Source of the DNA: Methylopila turkensis
Lineage (GTDB): Bacteria > Pseudomonadota > Alphaproteobacteria > Rhizobiales > Methylopilaceae
Assembly: GCF_027922325.1 (NCBI RefSeq)
Contig: NZ_BSFL01000002.1
Span: 124,001-188,000, forward strand
Direction: 5' to 3'
Length of the DNA stretch: 64,000 nt
Under the pieces are notes generated by a model. The model had not been told where the DNA came from, ran no database searches, and saw only the letters and a list, made by a program, of their open reading frames with translations. Shown here one piece after another: positions 8,984-17,770 of this stretch (the stretch's first letter is position 1; each line of letters opens with the position of its first letter). Position numbers and translations under genes: made by a program.

Positions 8984-9343
8984 CGGGCGCCGAGATTACA
9001 GCAGATCGGCGCGCGGCGGCGGGTCTCGCCCCCGGGAGCGTCCCGCGAGCCCGGCGCAAGCGCCTTCGCGTGGCATGGTTGCCGGCGAGTGAACCGCCCG
9101 GTTCCAGGTCCCGTGCGCCCGCGCGTCCGTCCCCAAGAAGGCCAAAGGTTTCGATGGTGAAGAAAGCTCGAATTTACGTCTCGTTTGAACTTCATTTAAC
9201 TTGGATTTACGTCGACTTTTAATCGCATCGTATATGTCTGCGCTCAGACTGATCTTCGAGCCGGGGAAGCGCTCCCCCACCAAGTATTCGGCCGCCGACG
9301 GCGCAGGAACCGGGCGGACGGCCATGACGAAGGATCAGGTCCG
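8984..9343. other. Intergenic region, promoter-like AT-rich core
   Basis: These 360 bases separate the divergent small gene at 8983 and the Sel1 gene at 9344. Positions about 9160-9245 are markedly AT-richer than the surroundings and probably hold the promoters of one or both genes. No protein with family features, RNA gene or clear terminator is seen. Confidence 0.5.
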
Positions 9344-9610
9344 ATGGCGCGTTACGAGATGTCTTCGATCGATTGCGGCGCGATGGGCGCGGCGGCGACC
9401 GGCACGGTGCTGTTCCAGCTCGGCCTGATGTACGCGGTCGGCCGCTCGGTCCCCGTCGACCGGGTGGCGGCGCACAAGTGGTTCAACCTCGCCGCCCGCG
9501 AGGGCGTCGCGGAGGCCGCCCGCCTGCGCAAGGAGCTGGCGCTGGAGATGGCCGCGGACGAGATCGCGGAGGCGCAGCGCGCCGCCCGCCGTTGGCTCGG
9601 CCAGGCCTGA
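9344..9610 (+). CDS. Short Sel1-repeat protein
   Basis: An 88-residue protein with a single recognisable Sel1-like repeat: LFQLGLMYAVGRSVPVDRVA followed by AAHKWFNLAAREG at about residues 22-55. The rest is a charged helix rich in alanine, ending in RRWLGQA. Similar 90-100 residue Sel1 proteins occur in many Hyphomicrobiales as stand-alone genes without assigned function; Sel1 repeats form helical pairs that mediate protein contacts. There is no signal peptide. The ATG at 9344 follows a GATCAGGTCCG stretch. It appears monocistronic. Confidence 0.8.
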   Translation: MARYEMSSIDCGAMGAAATGTVLFQLGLMYAVGRSVPVDRVAAHKWFNLAAREGVAEAARLRKELALEMAADEIAEAQRAARRWLGQA

Positions 9611-9845
9611 CGCGACCGCCCCGCGCTTCGCCTCGGGCTGGATCGCGATCGAACGAGGCGTCGGCCTTGTCGGCGCGCGCCCAAGGCGCTTGACCAACGC
9701 TCGAACGAACGCCGCTCGCGGCCGCCGTGGCGCGCCGGCGCGGACGCCCTCAGGCGCCATGATCGCCCCCCGCCCTGCGAGGCCTTTCCGACGCCGCTCG
9801 CGGCCGTTGACCCCGGCCCGCGCTTCGCGTACCCCTCGCTGCGCC

Positions 9846-9937
9846 GGAGACGTGGCCGAGAGGCTGAAGGCACTCGTTTGCTAAATGAGCAGACCTGGAA
9901 ACGGGTCTCGAGGGTTCGAATCCCTCCGTCTCCGCCA
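9846..9937 (+). tRNA. tRNA-Ser (GCT)
   Basis: The acceptor stem GGAGACG pairs with CGTCTCC, followed by G and an encoded CCA. The anticodon loop TTGCTAA between CTCGT and ATGAG gives anticodon GCT (Ser). A long variable arm around CCTGGAAACGGG, typical of class II tRNAs, and a T arm with GGTTCGAATCC are present. Confidence 0.96.
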
Positions 9938-10381
9938 CCTGCCTTTTCCACAGCCCCAAGACGACTGAAATCTGAGGACTTTTCGAACGTCAGGCGACGT
10001 CCGTGCATCCCGAAAAGTATCCCGCTTTTCGTCCGGATCAGGTTCTCTTCCGCCGAATTTTAAGTCCGCCCGGCCGCCGCCTTGCCGTCCTTCGCCGCCG
10101 CGTCGAGCGGCGCCTTCCGGCTGGACGGCATTCTCCATCGAGCCGCGACGAGTTTTCGGCCCTACACGCCGTTGCGGACGATTGGCGCCTCATAGCCTAT
10201 GGAAGATGCTCGGCATCGACGGCAGATCGCCCACGCGGTCCAACATCGCCCGCCTCCGTTCGCTGGTCGCGGCTCGACCCTTCGTCCGCGAGCGGAGGTC
10301 GCACATTGAACAGTTTGCTCCGCCGACGCGTTTTCCCGGCAAGCCGCACAACCGGCGCTTTCATGGGAAGGAGACCCGGAG
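9938..10381. other. Intergenic region, 444 bases
   Basis: No credible gene is seen between tRNA-Ser and the secreted protein at 10382. The only structure noted is an inverted repeat at 10011-10031, listed separately. The last bases before 10382 carry a good ribosome binding site (GGGAAGGAGA). Confidence 0.5.
10011..10031. repeat. Inverted repeat CGAAAAG-N7-CTTTTCG
   Basis: Seven-base perfect arms at 10011-10017 and 10025-10031 enclose TATCCCG. Its form (…ACTTTTCGGGAT) recalls the short palindromic repeats that are scattered through Hyphomicrobiales genomes, but only one copy was noticed here. Confidence 0.4.
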
Positions 10382-10681
10382 ATGAGACGCTACGTCATTG
10401 CCGTTCTGGCCGTCGGTTTGATGACCCCTTTCGCCGCGTTCGCGAAATGCTCCGACGAGATAAAAGCGCTGCAGCAACAGGCGAGCGCCGCTGACGCAAG
10501 AGACAAGCCGGGCAATCAGGCGAAAGCCGATAACCCAGCCGCGTCCCCGAGCGGAAACGAGGGCGGCGGAACGAAGAGCGCGTCCGCCAAGGTCCTCGAG
10601 GCGCAGGCTCATGACCAGCGGGGCGACGAAGCGCTCTGCATGAAAGCCGTGGAAGAGGCTAAAACGTTGATCTGGAAATGA
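10382..10681 (+). CDS. Small secreted hypothetical protein, 99 residues
   Basis: The protein begins with a Sec signal peptide (MRRYVIAVLAVGLMTPFAAFA, cleavage expected after AFA near residue 21). The mature chain of about 78 residues is hydrophilic, with a low-complexity middle rich in Ala, Asn, Gly and Ser, and two cysteines, one at the start (AKCSDEI) and one near the end (ALCMKAVEEA), which may form a disulfide. The C-terminal helix resembles a tetratricopeptide-like end. The start is supported by GGGAAGGAGA ten bases upstream. No family recognised. Confidence 0.72.
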   Translation: MRRYVIAVLAVGLMTPFAAFAKCSDEIKALQQQASAADARDKPGNQAKADNPAASPSGNEGGGTKSASAKVLEAQAHDQRGDEALCMKAVEEAKTLIWK

Positions 10682-10851
10682 TCTGGACGGCGGCGGAGCC
10701 TGGTCGACGGTTTAACGGCGTCACCGCGCAGCGGCGGGCTGAGGATTTCGACGCCCTGCTTTTCCGTGGAGCGGCTGCGCCTCCTGTTTTCCTCCCTTGG
10801 GCACGACGACGGGCAAGCTGGATTGGGCCGGTGGGGCCGCCATCAATCAAG

Positions 10852-12024
10852 CTAGCGCCTAAGGACGAGGACCGTGGCCGCGATGACGTTCGCAGCCGCG
10901 ACCGCCGCCAGCGCCTCGAGCGTCGTCTCCGGTCCGGCTCGTGCGATCACCAGCCCGGCGGCGAACGGCGCGGCTGCCTGCACGACCAGGTTCGGCGCAG
11001 CGAGTCGCCCCATCACGACCGGGTAGCGCTCGGCGCCGAACAGCGCGAGCGGAACCGTGCCGCGGGCGATCGACCACACGCCGTTGCCCGCGGCGTAGAG
11101 CACGACCGCGACGGCGGCGGGTCCGGCGCCGATCGCGAACAGGATCATGCCGACTGCGACCAGCGCGCCCGCGCAGGCAAGCGTTGCGGTCGGGTGGAGG
11201 CGGTCTCCGACCAGCATCTCGACCACGCGGGCGCCGATCTGCGACGGACCGATGAGCGCGCCGACCGCGACCGCCGCGGCGAGCTGCATGCCCTGGGCCT
11301 GCAGGATCGTCAGCAGGTGCACCGACACCGTCGTCTGGACCGCGCCGTTCGCCATCAGGATCGCGGCCAGAAGCAGAAAGGTCCGTCGCTCGCGGGAGGT
11401 CGTCACGCCGGCGCCGGCACGGTTGGGTGCGGCCGGGGCTTTTCGCGCCTCGCGCGGCAACAGAAGGAACAGCGCCGGAGCCATGGCGAGCACCTGGACG
11501 GCGGCGTAGGCGAAGCAGGCGCCGCGCCAGCCGACATGCTCGACGGCGAGCGCCGACAGCGGCCAGCAGACCGTGCTGGCGAAGCCGCCGAACAGCGTAA
11601 GGTTGGTGATCGCGCGCCGCGCCGACGCGCCGTAGATCCGTCCGAGCGTCGAAAACGCCGCGTCGTAGAGCCCGGCGCCCATGCCGAGGCCGAGCACGGC
11701 CCAGCCGAGCAGATAACCCGCGAGGCTCGTCGACGAGCCGATCGTCGCAAGGCCCGCGCCCATCAGCAGTGAGCCGGCGGCCATGGTCGGCCGCCCGCCG
11801 AAGCCGTCGATCATGCGGCCGACGAAGGGCGCCGCGAGCCCGGAGCAGAGCAGCCCGACCGACCCGCCTCCGACCACCCAAGCGAGCGGCCAGCCAGTGT
11901 CGGCCGAGATCGGCGTCGCCAGAACCGCGAGCAGGTAGAAGCTCGAGCCCCAAGAGACAATCTGCGCGATCCCAAGCAGTGAGACCGCGATCCGGCCGCC
12001 GGGCGGCGCCGAGGCCGTCTCCAC
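10852..12024 (-). CDS. MFS transporter of an arsenic operon (ArsK-like)
   Basis: A 390-residue major facilitator superfamily protein with twelve hydrophobic segments. The first loop has the MFS pattern PFVGRMIDGFGGRPTM near residue 65. It is the last gene of the ars operon, four bases after arsH, which suggests a role in metalloid export. The known MFS proteins of ars operons are ArsK, reported to export trivalent arsenicals and antimonite, and ArsJ, which exports 1-arseno-3-phosphoglycerate. No gapdh-like gene accompanies it, so the ArsK-type assignment is preferred, though it rests on context. Start GTG 12024. Confidence 0.75.
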   Translation of the reverse strand: METASAPPGGRIAVSLLGIAQIVSWGSSFYLLAVLATPISADTGWPLAWVVGGGSVGLLCSGLAAPFVGRMIDGFGGRPTMAAGSLLMGAGLATIGSSTSLAGYLLGWAVLGLGMGAGLYDAAFSTLGRIYGASARRAITNLTLFGGFASTVCWPLSALAVEHVGWRGACFAYAAVQVLAMAPALFLLLPREARKAPAAPNRAGAGVTTSRERRTFLLLAAILMANGAVQTTVSVHLLTILQAQGMQLAAAVAVGALIGPSQIGARVVEMLVGDRLHPTATLACAGALVAVGMILFAIGAGPAAVAVVLYAAGNGVWSIARGTVPLALFGAERYPVVMGRLAAPNLVVQAAAPFAAGLVIARAGPETTLEALAAVAAANVIAATVLVLRR

Positions 12025-12027
12025 GCC

Positions 12028-12738
12028 TCAGACGGCCTGCTTGAGGTTCACTCGCGCCTCGAGCGCCGCGGCGCTCTCCTTGCGCTCGCTGTAGCGGTCG
12101 GTCAGGTGGTCGGACACGTCGCGGGTGAGGAGCGTGAACTTCACCAGCTCCTCCATCACGTCGACCACCCGGTCGTAATAGGCGGACGGCTTCATCCGGC
12201 CGTCCTCGCCGAACTCCTGGAAGGCCTTCGCGACCGACGACTGGTTCGGGATCGTCAGCATGCGCATCCAGCGCCCGAGCACGCGCATCTGGTTCACGGC
12301 GTTGAACGACTGCGAGCCGCCGGAGACCTGCATCACCGCGAGCGTGCGCCCCTGCGTGGGGCGCACCGATCCGACCGCGAGCGGGATCCAGTCGATCATC
12401 GACTTCATCACGCCCGTCATGGCGCCGTGGCGCTCCGGGCTCGTCCAGACCTGCGCCTCGGACCACAGCGACAGCTCGCGCAACTCCTGGACCTTCGGAT
12501 GGTCGACCGGGCCGTCGTCCGGCAGCGGCAGGCCCGCGGGGTCATAGACGCGCGTCTCGCAGCCGAAGCGCTTCAGCAGGCGCTCGGCCTCCAGGGTGAG
12601 CAGGCGGCTGTAGGAGACGGGCCGGAGCGAGCCGTAGAGCAGCAGCACCCGCGGCGGATGGGTTTTCCGTGGGCCGTGGAGCCGGGAGAGATCCGTCGGG
12701 CGGAACGAGCCCTCGTCGAGGTTCGGAACATCGCTCAC
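12028..12738 (-). CDS. arsH: Organoarsenical / NADPH-dependent FMN reductase ArsH
   Basis: A 236-residue flavodoxin-fold protein matching ArsH in length and sequence. The FMN-binding loop reads [14 protein letters not shown] near residue 35, followed by a [11 protein letters not shown] segment and [20 protein letters not shown] near residue 105. ArsH oxidises trivalent methyl- and aromatic arsenicals to less toxic pentavalent forms using NADPH and FMN. The GTG start at 12738 overlaps the arsC stop in a GTGA arrangement, so translation is coupled to the upstream reductase gene. Confidence 0.95.
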   Translation of the reverse strand: MSDVPNLDEGSFRPTDLSRLHGPRKTHPPRVLLLYGSLRPVSYSRLLTLEAERLLKRFGCETRVYDPAGLPLPDDGPVDHPKVQELRELSLWSEAQVWTSPERHGAMTGVMKSMIDWIPLAVGSVRPTQGRTLAVMQVSGGSQSFNAVNQMRVLGRWMRMLTIPNQSSVAKAFQEFGEDGRMKPSAYYDRVVDVMEELVKFTLLTRDVSDHLTDRYSERKESAAALEARVNLKQAV

Positions 12739-13154
12739 GAGGCGGGTCCCGCCTTCACGACCTCGCCGTCCTCCTTCGTGAAGTCGTCGGCCAAGGGCGC
12801 CGGCAAGATCTGTAGGACCAGCTCCGAGGGGCGGCAGAGCCGCACGCCGCGCGAGGCGAACACGAACGGGCGGTTGATGAGGATCGGGTGGGCCAGCATG
12901 GCGTCGAGGATTGCGTCGTCGGTGACGGACAGATCGCCTAAGCCAAGCTCCGCGAACGGCGTTCCCTTCTCCCGGGCGGCCTCGCGCGGGGTGAGGCCTG
13001 CGGCGGCGATGGCCTTCGTGAGATCGTCACGCGACGGCGGCGCCGTCAGATATTCGACGACGGTCGGCTCGATGCCGGCCGCCCGGATCATCGCCAGCGT
13101 GTTGCGGGACGTGCCGCAGGCGGGGTTGTGCCAGATGGTGACGGCCTCGGTCAT
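12735..13154 (-). CDS. arsC: Arsenate reductase, glutaredoxin-dependent
   Basis: A 139-residue ArsC of the Spx/ArsC fold, which reduces arsenate to arsenite with glutathione and glutaredoxin. The active site [11 protein letters not shown] places the catalytic cysteine at residue 13, and the conserved arginines are in segments such as [10 protein letters not shown] near residue 90 and GVRLCRPSE near residue 105. It is the fourth gene in the operon and is the second, mechanistically different arsenate reductase there, besides the low-molecular-weight type at 14240. ATG 13154, ten bases from the acr3 stop. Confidence 0.96.
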   Translation of the reverse strand: MTEAVTIWHNPACGTSRNTLAMIRAAGIEPTVVEYLTAPPSRDDLTKAIAAAGLTPREAAREKGTPFAELGLGDLSVTDDAILDAMLAHPILINRPFVFASRGVRLCRPSELVLQILPAPLADDFTKEDGEVVKAGPAS

Positions 13155-13164
13155 CGCGGCCTCC

Positions 13165-14220
13165 TCAGGAGCGGGTTTCGGGGGCGGCCGCGCGCACGCC
13201 GCGGGCCTCGTACCAGGGCTTCGAGCGGTTCACGATCCAGACGACCGAGAGCATCACGGGAACCTCGATCAGCACGCCGACGACGGTGGCGAGGGCCGCG
13301 CCGGACTTGAACCCGAACAGGCTGATGGCGGCCGCCACCGCGAGTTCGAAGAAGTTCGACGCCCCGATCAGCCCGGACGGCCCGGCGACGCAGTGCGCCT
13401 CGCCGGTCGCGCGGTTCAGCAGGTAGGCGAGCCCGGAGTTGAAGTAGACCTGGATTAGGATCGGGACCGCGAGCAGCGCGATGACGAGCGGCTGGGCGAT
13501 GATCTGCTCGCCCTGGAAGGCGAACAGCAGCACCAGCGTCGCGAGCAGGGCGACGAGCGAGAGCGGCTGGATGCGCGCGAGCAGACGATCGAGCGCGGCC
13601 TGTCCGCCGGAGGTCAGAACCTGCCGCCGCAGCGCCTGCGCCGCGATCACCGGCACGACGATGTAGAGGCCGACCGACAGCAGCAACGTGTCCCAAGGCA
13701 CGGTGATCGACGACAGCCCGAGCAGCAGCGAGACGATCGGCGCGAAGGCGACGATCATGATCGCGTCGTTGACGGCGACCTGGCTCAGCGTGAACAGCGG
13801 GTCGCCCTTGGTCAGGTTCGACCACACGAACACCATGGCGGTGCAGGGCGCCGCGGCGAGCAGGATCAAGCCGGCGATGTAGCTGTCGATCTGGTCCGCA
13901 GGCAGGTAGGGTCGGAACAGCCAGCCTATGAACAGCCAGCCGAGCAGCGCCATCGAGAACGGCTTGACCGCCCAGTTGATGAACAGGGTCACGGAGATCC
14001 CCCGCCAATGCGAGCCGACTTCGCGCAGCGCCGCGAAGTCGACCTTGACCAGCATGGGGATGATCATCAGCCAGATCAGCAGGGCGACCGGCAGGTTCAC
14101 GTTCGCGACCTCGAGCGAGCCAATCGCCTGGAACAGGCCGGGCGCGACGTAGCCGAGGGCGACGCCGACGATGATGCAGAGGAAGACCCAGACGGTCAGG
14201 TAGCGCTCGAACAAGGACAT
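13165..14220 (-). CDS. acr3: ACR3-family arsenite efflux permease
   Basis: A 351-residue membrane protein with about ten hydrophobic segments, of the Acr3 family that exports arsenite from the cytoplasm. The diagnostic segment AAAPCTAMVFVWSNLTKGDP has the conserved cysteine at about residue 126, in the fourth helix, which is essential in characterised Acr3 proteins. A second conserved stretch with a glutamate (ASNFFELAVAAAISLFG) lies near residue 290. It sits between the two arsC genes in the ars operon. Start ATG 14220. Confidence 0.97.
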   Translation of the reverse strand: MSLFERYLTVWVFLCIIVGVALGYVAPGLFQAIGSLEVANVNLPVALLIWLMIIPMLVKVDFAALREVGSHWRGISVTLFINWAVKPFSMALLGWLFIGWLFRPYLPADQIDSYIAGLILLAAAPCTAMVFVWSNLTKGDPLFTLSQVAVNDAIMIVAFAPIVSLLLGLSSITVPWDTLLLSVGLYIVVPVIAAQALRRQVLTSGGQAALDRLLARIQPLSLVALLATLVLLFAFQGEQIIAQPLVIALLAVPILIQVYFNSGLAYLLNRATGEAHCVAGPSGLIGASNFFELAVAAAISLFGFKSGAALATVVGVLIEVPVMLSVVWIVNRSKPWYEARGVRAAAPETRS

Positions 14221-14239
14221 GACGGGCTTTCGGATGAGA

Positions 14240-14758
14240 TCAGGCGGCCGAGGGGTGCGTCTTGCCGATCTCGTCGAGGCGGCGCTGCAGCGAGAGCTTG
14301 TCGATGGTCTTGAGCGGCAGGTTGACGAAGACCGAGATGCGGTTCGTCAGGCCGCGCATCGTGTCGGCGAAGGCGAGCGCCTTATCCGTGTTCGAGCCTT
14401 GGTAGGCGGCGGGGTCCGGCATGCCCCAGTGCGCCGACATCGGCTGCCCCGGCCAATAAGGGCATTCCTCGCCGGCGGCGTCGTCGCAGACCGTGAACAC
14501 GAAATCGAGTTCCGGCGCGCCGTCTTGTGCGAACTCGTTCCAGGACTTCGACCGCAGCCCGGAGACATCGAAGTTGGTGCGCTTCAGCAGGTCGAGCGCG
14601 AACGGATTCACCTCGCCGCGCGGGTGGCTCCCGGCCGAGTAGGCCCTGAAACGTCCCTGGCCCTCCCGGTTCATCACGCACTCGGCGATGATCGAGCGCG
14701 CGGAGTTCCCCGTGCACAGGAACAGGACGTTGAAGGGACGAGCGGACTCATCGGACAT
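14240..14758 (-). CDS. arsC: Arsenate reductase, low-molecular-weight phosphatase type
   Basis: A 172-residue protein with the phosphatase P-loop CTGNSARS at residues 15-22, the signature of arsenate reductases that arose from low-molecular-weight tyrosine phosphatases and that usually use thioredoxin. Further conserved parts are SAGSHPRGEVNP near residue 42 and FVFTVCDDAAGEECPYWPG near residue 90, which supplies the extra cysteines used in the disulfide cascade. It overlaps the arsR stop codon by eleven bases and is the second gene of the operon. Confidence 0.95.
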   Translation of the reverse strand: MSDESARPFNVLFLCTGNSARSIIAECVMNREGQGRFRAYSAGSHPRGEVNPFALDLLKRTNFDVSGLRSKSWNEFAQDGAPELDFVFTVCDDAAGEECPYWPGQPMSAHWGMPDPAAYQGSNTDKALAFADTMRGLTNRISVFVNLPLKTIDKLSLQRRLDEIGKTHPSAA

Positions 14759-15140
14759 TGGCGGTCTCCATGAGGTCGGTGTTTTCGCAATCGCAACGGT
14801 CGGAAAGGGCCTCGAACACCGGCGCGCAGACCTCGGGACGCCCGGCGCAGCAATCCTCGAGCAGGTAGTTCACGAGGCCGCGCATGCCGTCGAAGTTGGC
14901 GGCATAGAGGATCGAGCGCCCGTCGCGGACGCCGGTGATCAGCCCGGCGCGCGCGAGGATCGCGAGGTGGGTCGAGAGCGTGTTCTGGAGACAGCCAAGC
15001 GCCTCGGCGATATCGCCCGCAGGCTGGGGCTCCGGCGCCGTCGTGACGAGGCGCCGGAAAATGCGGAGCCGGGTCTGTTGGCCGAGCGCCGACAAGGCGT
15101 CGAGGGCCGAGGCCTCGTGGTCGCTGAGCGTGTCGGGCAT
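14748..15140 (-). CDS. arsR: ArsR-family arsenite-responsive repressor
   Basis: A 130-residue winged-helix repressor, the first gene of the ars operon. The DNA-recognition helix is in ALGCLQNTLSTHLAILARAGL near residues 47-67. Near the C terminus a vicinal cysteine pair and a third cysteine (CCAGRPEVC, residues 97-105) recall the arsenite site of the Acidithiobacillus ArsR type, in which three cysteines bind As(III) and release DNA. A near-palindrome at 15169-15196 just upstream is the likely operator. Start ATG 15140. Confidence 0.94.
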   Translation of the reverse strand: MPDTLSDHEASALDALSALGQQTRLRIFRRLVTTAPEPQPAGDIAEALGCLQNTLSTHLAILARAGLITGVRDGRSILYAANFDGMRGLVNYLLEDCCAGRPEVCAPVFEALSDRCDCENTDLMETANVR

Positions 15141-15168
15141 GTCGCCTCCTCAAGTCATGGAGGACTTT

Positions 15169-15196
15169 ATATCGATAAATCGGCGATTGTCGATAT
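15169..15196 (-). promoter_or_regulatory. Probable ArsR operator upstream of the ars operon
   Basis: A 28-base near-palindrome with arms ATATCGA (15169-15175) and TCGATAT (15190-15196) and an inner AATCG-G-CGATT palindrome at 15178-15188. It lies 28 bases upstream of arsR in an AT-rich island, where an autoregulatory ArsR site would be expected. The flanking TTTATA and TATTTTA runs may be part of the promoter. Confidence 0.65.
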
Positions 15197-15403
15197 TTTA
15201 GGCGATCGTCGCCAGCGACGCCATCGCGGGGTCCGGGGCCTCCTGGGCGACCTTGCGTCTCGCCCGGCTTCGACGTCCTGAATCCAAGACAGCGGCTGGT
15301 GGCAGGACCGCGAAAGCCGCCCCTTTCATCGGCCGCCCGCGGCTACGTCCATTCCAAGGTCGGGGCGGGCGACGCACGTCGCGTTCGCGCGCCGCCTCGC
15401 GCC

Positions 15404-16342
15404 TCAGATCATCGATTTCGGCAGCATCATGTGGATGCCCTTATTGCCGTCCACGAGCTGCGTCACCCGCAGGTCGCCGGCGAGCGAGCACAGCATGTAG
15501 GCCTCGTTGCGAGTGAGGTTCGAGCGGAGGCAGACGTGCCTCACCATCTCGCGCACCGCCTGCTTGGCGGCGTCGTCGAGGTCCTCGTCGAGGCCGATCG
15601 ACATCAGGTGCGTCTCGCTTTCGGCGAAGGGGAAATCGACCGCCATGTCCTTGCGGACGGTGAGGCGGAACGTGCCCTCGATGCCCATTTCGAGCGCCGT
15701 GATGCAGACCTCGCCGTCGCCCTGCACGCCGTGTCCGTCGCCTGCGAAGAACAGGGCGCCCTCGTTGAACACCGGCAGGTAAAGCGTCACGCCGGGCTTC
15801 AGCTCCTTGTTGTCCATGTTGCCGCCGAAGGCGCGCGGCACCGGCGAGCCGACGCGGCCCCAGGCCGGGGGCGGGGCGACGCCCATGATGCCGAAGAACG
15901 GGTCGAGCGGGATGTCGACGCCCCACGGCATGGTGCAGACGTCGCCCGCCGGGCTGATCTTGGGGTGGATGGTCTCGTAGTCGGTGAACTCGTCGGGAAG
16001 CGTGCCGAGCAGCGGCAGGATCGCCACGAAGCCCCAGTCCATGGTGGGCTTGGCTTCGAGGATGTCGACCTGCAGCGTGTCGCCGGGCTTCGCGCCCTCG
16101 ACATAGACCGGCCCGGTGATGAAGTGCGGGCCGCCGCCTTGGCGGAGCGTGTCGAGCGCCGCCATGTAGTCCGCCGGCACGCGGCTCGCGTCCGGCGGAA
16201 GGCACTCTTTCCCGCCGGCCGGAAAGGAGGTCAGCGTGACGGTGTCGCCCGAGGCGATCCTGATGACCGGCTCCAGCGCCGAGTCGAGATAGCCCCAGAC
16301 CATGTTTTCGGGCGCGGACGAGATCGTATGATGGCGGGCCAT
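15404..16342 (-). CDS. Acetamidase/formamidase family amidohydrolase
   Basis: A 312-residue protein of the acetamidase/formamidase family, which hydrolyses short aliphatic amides to ammonium and the acid. Family segments are DTVTLTSFPAGGKECLPPD near residue 35, GAKPGDTLQVDI near residue 83, GDGHGVQGDGEVCITALEMG near residue 205 and the C-terminal RNEAYMLCSLAGDLRVTQLVDG. The length fits the shorter, about 310-residue branch, not the 400-residue FmdA. It is the last gene of the urt-type operon, 19 bases after urtE, which suggests the transporter brings in its substrate. Which amide it uses cannot be told from the sequence. Confidence 0.9.
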   Translation of the reverse strand: MARHHTISSAPENMVWGYLDSALEPVIRIASGDTVTLTSFPAGGKECLPPDASRVPADYMAALDTLRQGGGPHFITGPVYVEGAKPGDTLQVDILEAKPTMDWGFVAILPLLGTLPDEFTDYETIHPKISPAGDVCTMPWGVDIPLDPFFGIMGVAPPPAWGRVGSPVPRAFGGNMDNKELKPGVTLYLPVFNEGALFFAGDGHGVQGDGEVCITALEMGIEGTFRLTVRKDMAVDFPFAESETHLMSIGLDEDLDDAAKQAVREMVRHVCLRSNLTRNEAYMLCSLAGDLRVTQLVDGNKGIHMMLPKSMI

Positions 16343-16361
16343 GGGCTCCCCTCGCTGTTCT

Positions 16362-17054
16362 TCAGACGGACATGAATTTCGAGAGCCGCTCGCGGCTCAT
16401 TTCCGCGCGCTCGCCCTGATCGACGAGCCGGCCGCGCGAAAGCACGACGAAGCGGTCCGCGACCGCAGTCGCGAAATCGAGATACTGCTCGACCAGCAGG
16501 ATCGAGAGCCGGCCCTTGAGGCCTGTCAGCACGGTCTCGATCAGCTGGACGATCGAGGGCTGGACGCCTTCGGTTGGTTCGTCGAGTACCAGCAGTTGTG
16601 GCTTGGTCACGAGCGCCCGGGCGAGCGCGAGCTGCTGCTGCTGGCCGCCTGAAAGCGCGCCGCCGCGCCGGCCCGCCATCTCGCGCAGCACGGGGAAGAG
16701 GCCGTAGACCTCCTCAAACGCCTCGTCGGTCGCGGCCCCGTGCGGGCGGGCGGCGGCGACGAGATTCTCCTTTACGGTCAGCTCCGCGAAGATCTCCCGG
16801 CCCTGAGGCACGTAGGCGAGGCCAGCGCGGGAGCGCCGGTGGCTGGCCGCGCGCGCCATGTCCACGCCGTCGAACGCGATCGCGCCGCGCGTGACCGGCA
16901 GCACGCCCGCGAGGCATTTCAACAGCGTCGACTTGCCCGCGCCGTTGCGGCCGAGCACCGCGAGGCATTCGCCGGGCGCGATCTCGAAGCTGACGCGGCG
17001 GAGCGCCTGAGCCGAGCCGTAGTGCTGGTCGAGGTCGCGGACGGAGAGCTTCAT
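16362..17054 (-). CDS. urtE: Urea/short-amide ABC transporter ATPase UrtE
   Basis: A 230-residue ABC ATPase of the branched-chain amino acid/urea family (LivF-like). Walker A is GRNGAGKST near residue 36, the signature is LSGGQQQQLALARAL near residue 136 and Walker B is LLVLDEPTEGVQPS near residue 158, the last characteristic of UrtE. The start at ATG 17054 follows the urtD stop by five bases; a longer in-frame reading would run into urtD and is not protein-like. It powers uptake with UrtABCD. Confidence 0.94.
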   Translation of the reverse strand: MKLSVRDLDQHYGSAQALRRVSFEIAPGECLAVLGRNGAGKSTLLKCLAGVLPVTRGAIAFDGVDMARAASHRRSRAGLAYVPQGREIFAELTVKENLVAAARPHGAATDEAFEEVYGLFPVLREMAGRRGGALSGGQQQQLALARALVTKPQLLVLDEPTEGVQPSIVQLIETVLTGLKGRLSILLVEQYLDFATAVADRFVVLSRGRLVDQGERAEMSRERLSKFMSV

Positions 17055-17059
17055 GGCGG

Positions 17060-17770
17060 TCACCGGCCCAGATAGACGTCGACGACGCGGGCGTCGGCGC
17101 GGGCGCGGGCCATCGAGCCCTCGAACAGCGTGCGGCCTTCGTGCAGCACGGTGACCCGGTCCGCGACGGTCTCGACGAAGTCCATGTCGTGCTCGACCAC
17201 GATGACGGCCCGTTCCGGGCTCTTGAGCGCCCGGATCAGCGCGGAGGTGCGTTCGGTCTCCTCGTCGGTGAGGCCCGCGACCGGCTCGTCGAGCATCAGC
17301 ACCTTGGGCTCGGACACCACCACCATGGCGATCTCGAGCCACTGCTTCTGGCCATGCGCGAGCTCGCCCGCGAGACGGCCGGCCTCGGCCGCGAGGCCGA
17401 CGGTTTCGAGCGTCTTGTCGACGCGCTCGCGGGCGACGGCGTCGATCGCGCCGCCGAGCCCGATCTCGACATTGTCGCGGACGGTCAGCGCCTCGAACAC
17501 GCTCGGCTTCTGGAATTTTCGGCGCACGCCCGAGCGCGCGATCTGGGCTTCCGAGGCGCGTGTCAGCTCGAGCTTCTCGTCGAACAGGATCCGGCCCGTC
17601 TTGGCGCGGCTCACGCCGGAGATGACGTCGAGCAGCGTGGTCTTGCCGGCGCCGTTTGGCCCGATCACCGCGCGGACCTCGCCGTAGTCGATCGCGAGCG
17701 ACAGGTCGTCGATCGCCCGGAAGCGTCCGAACTCGACGGTCAGCGCCTCGACCAGAATAGCGACCGTCAC
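17060..17770 (-). CDS. urtD: Urea/short-amide ABC transporter ATPase UrtD
   Basis: A 236-residue LivG-like ATPase. Walker A is GPNGAGKTT near residue 37, the signature region is ELAHGQKQWLEIAM near residue 142, with the unusual HGQKQ in place of SGGQQ that is typical of UrtD, and Walker B is KVLMLDEPVAGL near residue 165. The GTG start at 17770 overlaps the urtC stop (GTGA), giving translational coupling. It pairs with UrtE as the nucleotide-binding heterodimer. Confidence 0.94.
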   Translation of the reverse strand: MTVAILVEALTVEFGRFRAIDDLSLAIDYGEVRAVIGPNGAGKTTLLDVISGVSRAKTGRILFDEKLELTRASEAQIARSGVRRKFQKPSVFEALTVRDNVEIGLGGAIDAVARERVDKTLETVGLAAEAGRLAGELAHGQKQWLEIAMVVVSEPKVLMLDEPVAGLTDEETERTSALIRALKSPERAVIVVEHDMDFVETVADRVTVLHEGRTLFEGSMARARADARVVDVYLGR

